36,034 nucleotides of DNA, from NCBI GenBank assembly GCA_019359725.1, contig JAHHGR010000049.1, positions 1-36,034 of the forward strand, given 5' to 3'. Position 1 is the stretch's first letter, and every line of letters begins with the position of its first letter. The notes beneath the pieces are model-generated. The model searched no databases. It worked only from the letters and a program-made list of their open reading frames with translations, and was not told where the DNA came from. The DNA comes from Aphanocapsa lilacina HA4352-LM1. Its GTDB lineage: Bacteria; Cyanobacteriota; Cyanobacteriia; Gloeobacterales; Gloeobacteraceae. Below are positions 33,498 to 36,034 of this stretch, piece after piece. The translations under genes and the position numbers were made by a program.

Positions 33498-34490
33498 ATG
33501 CACCAGACCGTTGTGCGCCGTTTGTTACCGCTCGTTGCCATCACAGCTTTGCTCATCGCCTGCGCCGCCGAGACCGAAGCGCCGAAGCCAACCGCCACCG
33601 CCTCCACACCCGCCACCGAGTCGATGGCGATGGGCGGTGGCCGCAAAGTCAACATCAACACAGCGATTTTGTCGGAGCTGGACAAATTCGAAGGGCTCCT
33701 GGCCATCCCGGCGCTGTCCAACCGCATCCAGGCGGCCCGGCCCTACGCCAGTCCCGAGGAATTGGTGAGCAAGAACGTGCTCACCCAGGAGCAGTTCGAT
33801 CGCATCAAAGACCAGGTGACCGTCGAAGAAATTGTCCTCACCGGCCGCGAGCGCGATGTCGATTACCTCACCAAGCTCGGCCTGATGCGCGGCCACTTGA
33901 TCGTTGCGCGCGAACTCATCGAACGCCAACAGCCCGAGCACGCCCTGCCCCACTTCGGCCACCCGGTCGAAGAAATTTACCTCGATATCGAGGAGCAACT
34001 GGCCGAGCGCCAGGTGCCGGAATTCAAATCCGCCCTGCTCAAATTGCAGGATCTGGTCAAATTCAAGCCGGATAGCCCCGAAATTGCTCCGGGGCTATCC
34101 GCCGCCTTCGCAGCCATCGACAAAGCCGAGCAAGCTATCCCGGCCGCAGGGCGTACCCAGCCTGCCATGGTACTGGGAGTCATCGATGGGCTGCTTGAAG
34201 CGGCCGCCGCCGAGTACTCCGCTGCGGTCAACAACGGCAAGATTGCCGCGCGCATCGAGTACGAGGATTCGCGCGGCTTCGTGCTCTACGCGGGTCAGCT
34301 GTACGCCACCATCGGCCCCCAACTCGACAAAGCCGACCCCAAAACCGCCGAAGCGATCGCCGTGGGTCTGCGCAAACTGGCCGGCGCCTGGCCCAGCATC
34401 GAGGCGCCCAATCCCCCGGCTTTGAGCGCCGAGGAGGTGGCCGCCTCGGTCAAGTCCGTCGAACAAGCCGCCCAGAAATTCGCTACCTAG
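33498..34490 (+). CDS. HhH-domain lipoprotein with His/Glu-rich helical domain (iron-cluster partner)
   Basis: 330 residues. The lipobox LLIAC puts the lipidated Cys at 22. Residues 49-107 are a ComEA-like helix-hairpin-helix domain (VNINTAILSELDKFEG, RPYASPEELVSKNV, LTQEQFDRIK). Residues 120-330 are all-helical. They contain GHLIVARELIE (132-142), HALPHFGHPVEEIYLDIEE (148-166, with an H155-x-x-E158 motif) and EYEDSRGFVLYA (254-265). HxxE is also the metal-binding motif of imelysin/EfeO (M75) proteins, but the overall match is not sure. It lies between the oxidase and FTR1, ending 10 bp before the permease. It probably helps deliver or hold iron outside the membrane; that is inference. Confidence 0.75.
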   Translation: MHQTVVRRLLPLVAITALLIACAAETEAPKPTATASTPATESMAMGGGRKVNINTAILSELDKFEGLLAIPALSNRIQAARPYASPEELVSKNVLTQEQFDRIKDQVTVEEIVLTGRERDVDYLTKLGLMRGHLIVARELIERQQPEHALPHFGHPVEEIYLDIEEQLAERQVPEFKSALLKLQDLVKFKPDSPEIAPGLSAAFAAIDKAEQAIPAAGRTQPAMVLGVIDGLLEAAAAEYSAAVNNGKIAARIEYEDSRGFVLYAGQLYATIGPQLDKADPKTAEAIAVGLRKLAGAWPSIEAPNPPALSAEEVAASVKSVEQAAQKFAT

Positions 34491-34500
34491 GGGACTCGCT

Positions 34501-35460
34501 ATGGATTTTGCCGCCGCTTTGCCCACCTTTGCCATCACCCTGCGCGAGGGCGTCGAGGCCGCCCTGGTGGTCGGGATCGTGCTTGCCTGCCTCAAAAAAG
34601 CCGGGCGCACCCACCTGAACCGCTGGGTATGGGGCGGCGTGGCGGGCGGCCTTGCTGCAAGTACCGCGGTGGGGCTGCTGTTCGGCTGGCTGCTGGGCAA
34701 TCTGAGTACCGCCAACCAGAAGTATGCCCCGGCCGTCGAGCCGCTGCTGGAAGGCCTCTTCGGGCTGCTCGCCATCGCGATGCTCAGTTGGATGCTCATC
34801 TGGATGACCCGCCAGGCGCACTCCCTCAAAGGCCAGGTGGAAGCCTCGGTGGGCGAGGCCCTCACCCGGGAGCGCGCCGCCGGTTGGGCGATTGCCGGGT
34901 TGATTCTCTTTACGGTGCTGCGCGAAGGCTTCGAGACGGTGCTGTTTGTCACCTCGTATTTTCGCCAGGGGTTCGTACCGGCTTTTGGGGCGGTGGCGGG
35001 CATCCTGGTCGCCGTCGCCATCGCCGTATCACTCTTTAGGTGGGGTGTGCGCATCGACCTGCGCCGCTTCTTTCAGACGATGGGGCTGCTGCTGCTGCTG
35101 ATTGTCTCGGGGCTGGTGGTCACTTCGCTCGGTCACTTCGACGCCGCCCTGCACGCCCTTGCCCAAATCGACCGCGCCTCCGAGTCGCTGTGCTTTTTGA
35201 GCGAACGGTTTACGCGCAACGCCTCGTGCGTCCTGGGGCCGCAGGTCTGGGACGGCACGCGCATCCTGCCTGAAAACCAGCCTGCGGGGATGGTCCTTGG
35301 AGCGCTCTTTGGCTACACCGAGCGGCTCTATCTGGTGCAGGCACTCTTTTACGCCCTGTTTCTGGTCGGGGTGGGCAGCGTCTACTGGCAGAGCGTCACC
35401 GGCAAACCGCTGCTTCCGCTCAAAAGCCGCAACGGGGCGACGCGCACGCCCACGGCCTGA
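34501..35460 (+). CDS. FTR1/EfeU-family high-affinity iron permease
   Basis: 319 residues with about seven transmembrane helices. Both family iron-translocation motifs are present: R15-E-G-V-E19 in TLREGVEAALVVG and R141-E-G-F-E145 in VLREGFETVLFV. The usual form is REGLE. A soluble loop between about 212 and 270 contains two Cys (SLCF and ASCV). FTR1 proteins import Fe(III) made by a partner oxidase; here the Tat-exported multicopper oxidase two genes upstream is the candidate. The start at 34501 fits the family. It is translated immediately after the HhH lipoprotein. Confidence 0.93.
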   Translation: MDFAAALPTFAITLREGVEAALVVGIVLACLKKAGRTHLNRWVWGGVAGGLAASTAVGLLFGWLLGNLSTANQKYAPAVEPLLEGLFGLLAIAMLSWMLIWMTRQAHSLKGQVEASVGEALTRERAAGWAIAGLILFTVLREGFETVLFVTSYFRQGFVPAFGAVAGILVAVAIAVSLFRWGVRIDLRRFFQTMGLLLLLIVSGLVVTSLGHFDAALHALAQIDRASESLCFLSERFTRNASCVLGPQVWDGTRILPENQPAGMVLGALFGYTERLYLVQALFYALFLVGVGSVYWQSVTGKPLLPLKSRNGATRTPTA

Positions 35461-35500
35461 TCCCGCCTACCATTAAGAACTTTTGCGCGGCGGGCAATAA

Positions 35501-35818
<318 letters not shown>

Positions 35819-35845
35819 ACCGGCCACATATGGTGTCATCATCCC

Positions 35846-35875
35846 AAAGCCCTCGGGGAATTCCCCGGGGGCTTT
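35846..35875 (+). terminator. Terminator-like hairpin after psaC
   Basis: AAAGCCCTCGGGGAA and TTCCCCGGGGGCTTT form a 15-bp stem with one G-T pair and no loop beyond the central bases. It lies 27 bp after the psaC stop. A T-run is absent, but stability and place fit a psaC terminator. Confidence 0.7.
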
Positions 35876-35973
35876 ACCCGTGAGCTTCTCCCTGACGGAC
35901 AGGCGCATCCCTCTGTGTGAGTATGGATGAGACAACTGCCTAAACTCCTTCTCTGAGGGCAGAGGTCGACCAG

Positions 35974-36034
35974 ATGCCTATGCCATCTTCACCCTCTCCT
36001 TCCCACAACAGCTTCCACACTCTCGACTCCGAAG
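35974..36034 (+). CDS. Possible start of a gene cut by the window edge
   Basis: An ATG at 35974 is followed by 20 open codons (MPMPSSPSPS...) to the end of the window. A GAGG-containing sequence (GAGGGCAGAGGTCGACCAG) lies just upstream. Too short to name. The preceding 35876-35973 shows nothing recognisable. Confidence 0.25.
   Translation, partial: MPMPSSPSPSHNSFHTLDSE

Overview
The window is from a cyanobacterium, most likely the genus Gloeobacter. It carries psaC (photosystem I iron-sulfur subunit), a Tic20/Ycf60-like protein, a cyanobacterial FurA-type regulator, the cyanobacterial radical-SAM/PDZ DUF512 protein, an apocarotenoid oxygenase and a DUF3153-like protein. All sit in high-GC DNA with compact genes. 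Genus assignment is inference from gene content and composition; no database search was possible.

Layout. Positions 1-600 are a scar of two transposase tails (IS30-type, IS256-type). Positions 663-9617 look like a sulfur-scavenging island. On the minus strand are a TauD-type dioxygenase and an NtaA/SnaA-type FMN monooxygenase. Divergently on the plus strand are a TonB-dependent outer-membrane receptor, a secreted formylglycine arylsulfatase and an SsuA-like solute-binding lipoprotein. No ABC permease, ATPase or flavin reductase is present. Positions 9629-12318 hold a catalase-peroxidase gene (katG), flanked on both sides by small elements with GGYTCYGTYGCAA-type terminal inverted repeats. Positions 12590-21129 are housekeeping and hypothetical genes: Nudix, TPR, carotenoid oxygenase, DUF512, a small unknown ORF, an alpha/beta hydrolase, a DUF3153-like lipoprotein, a methyltransferase-glycosyltransferase fusion, and purD. 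Positions 21130-21485 are a gene-free block of nested inverted repeats.

Positions 21486-24164 are a probable fur-nagZ-cupin operon on the minus strand. Next come an unknown basic protein, a 61-aa unknown, a lipoprotein and ruvC. Positions 26207-30403 are a tightly packed minus-strand operon: YbjN-like, LipM-like octanoyltransferase, small four-cysteine protein, tic20, thiL, ispH. Two of its junctions have stop and start codons that touch or overlap. A CRP/FNR-type regulator and a second small four-cysteine protein follow.

The most interesting part is 31586-35460. A TetR regulator is divergent from a Tat-exported two-domain multicopper oxidase, a lipoprotein with a helix-hairpin-helix domain plus a His/Glu-rich helical domain, and an FTR1/EfeU-type iron permease. 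This resembles the fungal Fet3/Ftr1 ferroxidase-permease pair, with an extra periplasmic partner in the place EfeO holds in EfeUOB. It ends directly before psaC, whose two 4Fe-4S clusters are a large iron sink. A short open frame, possibly the start of another gene, runs off the right edge. I recognised no tRNA, rRNA or CRISPR array.
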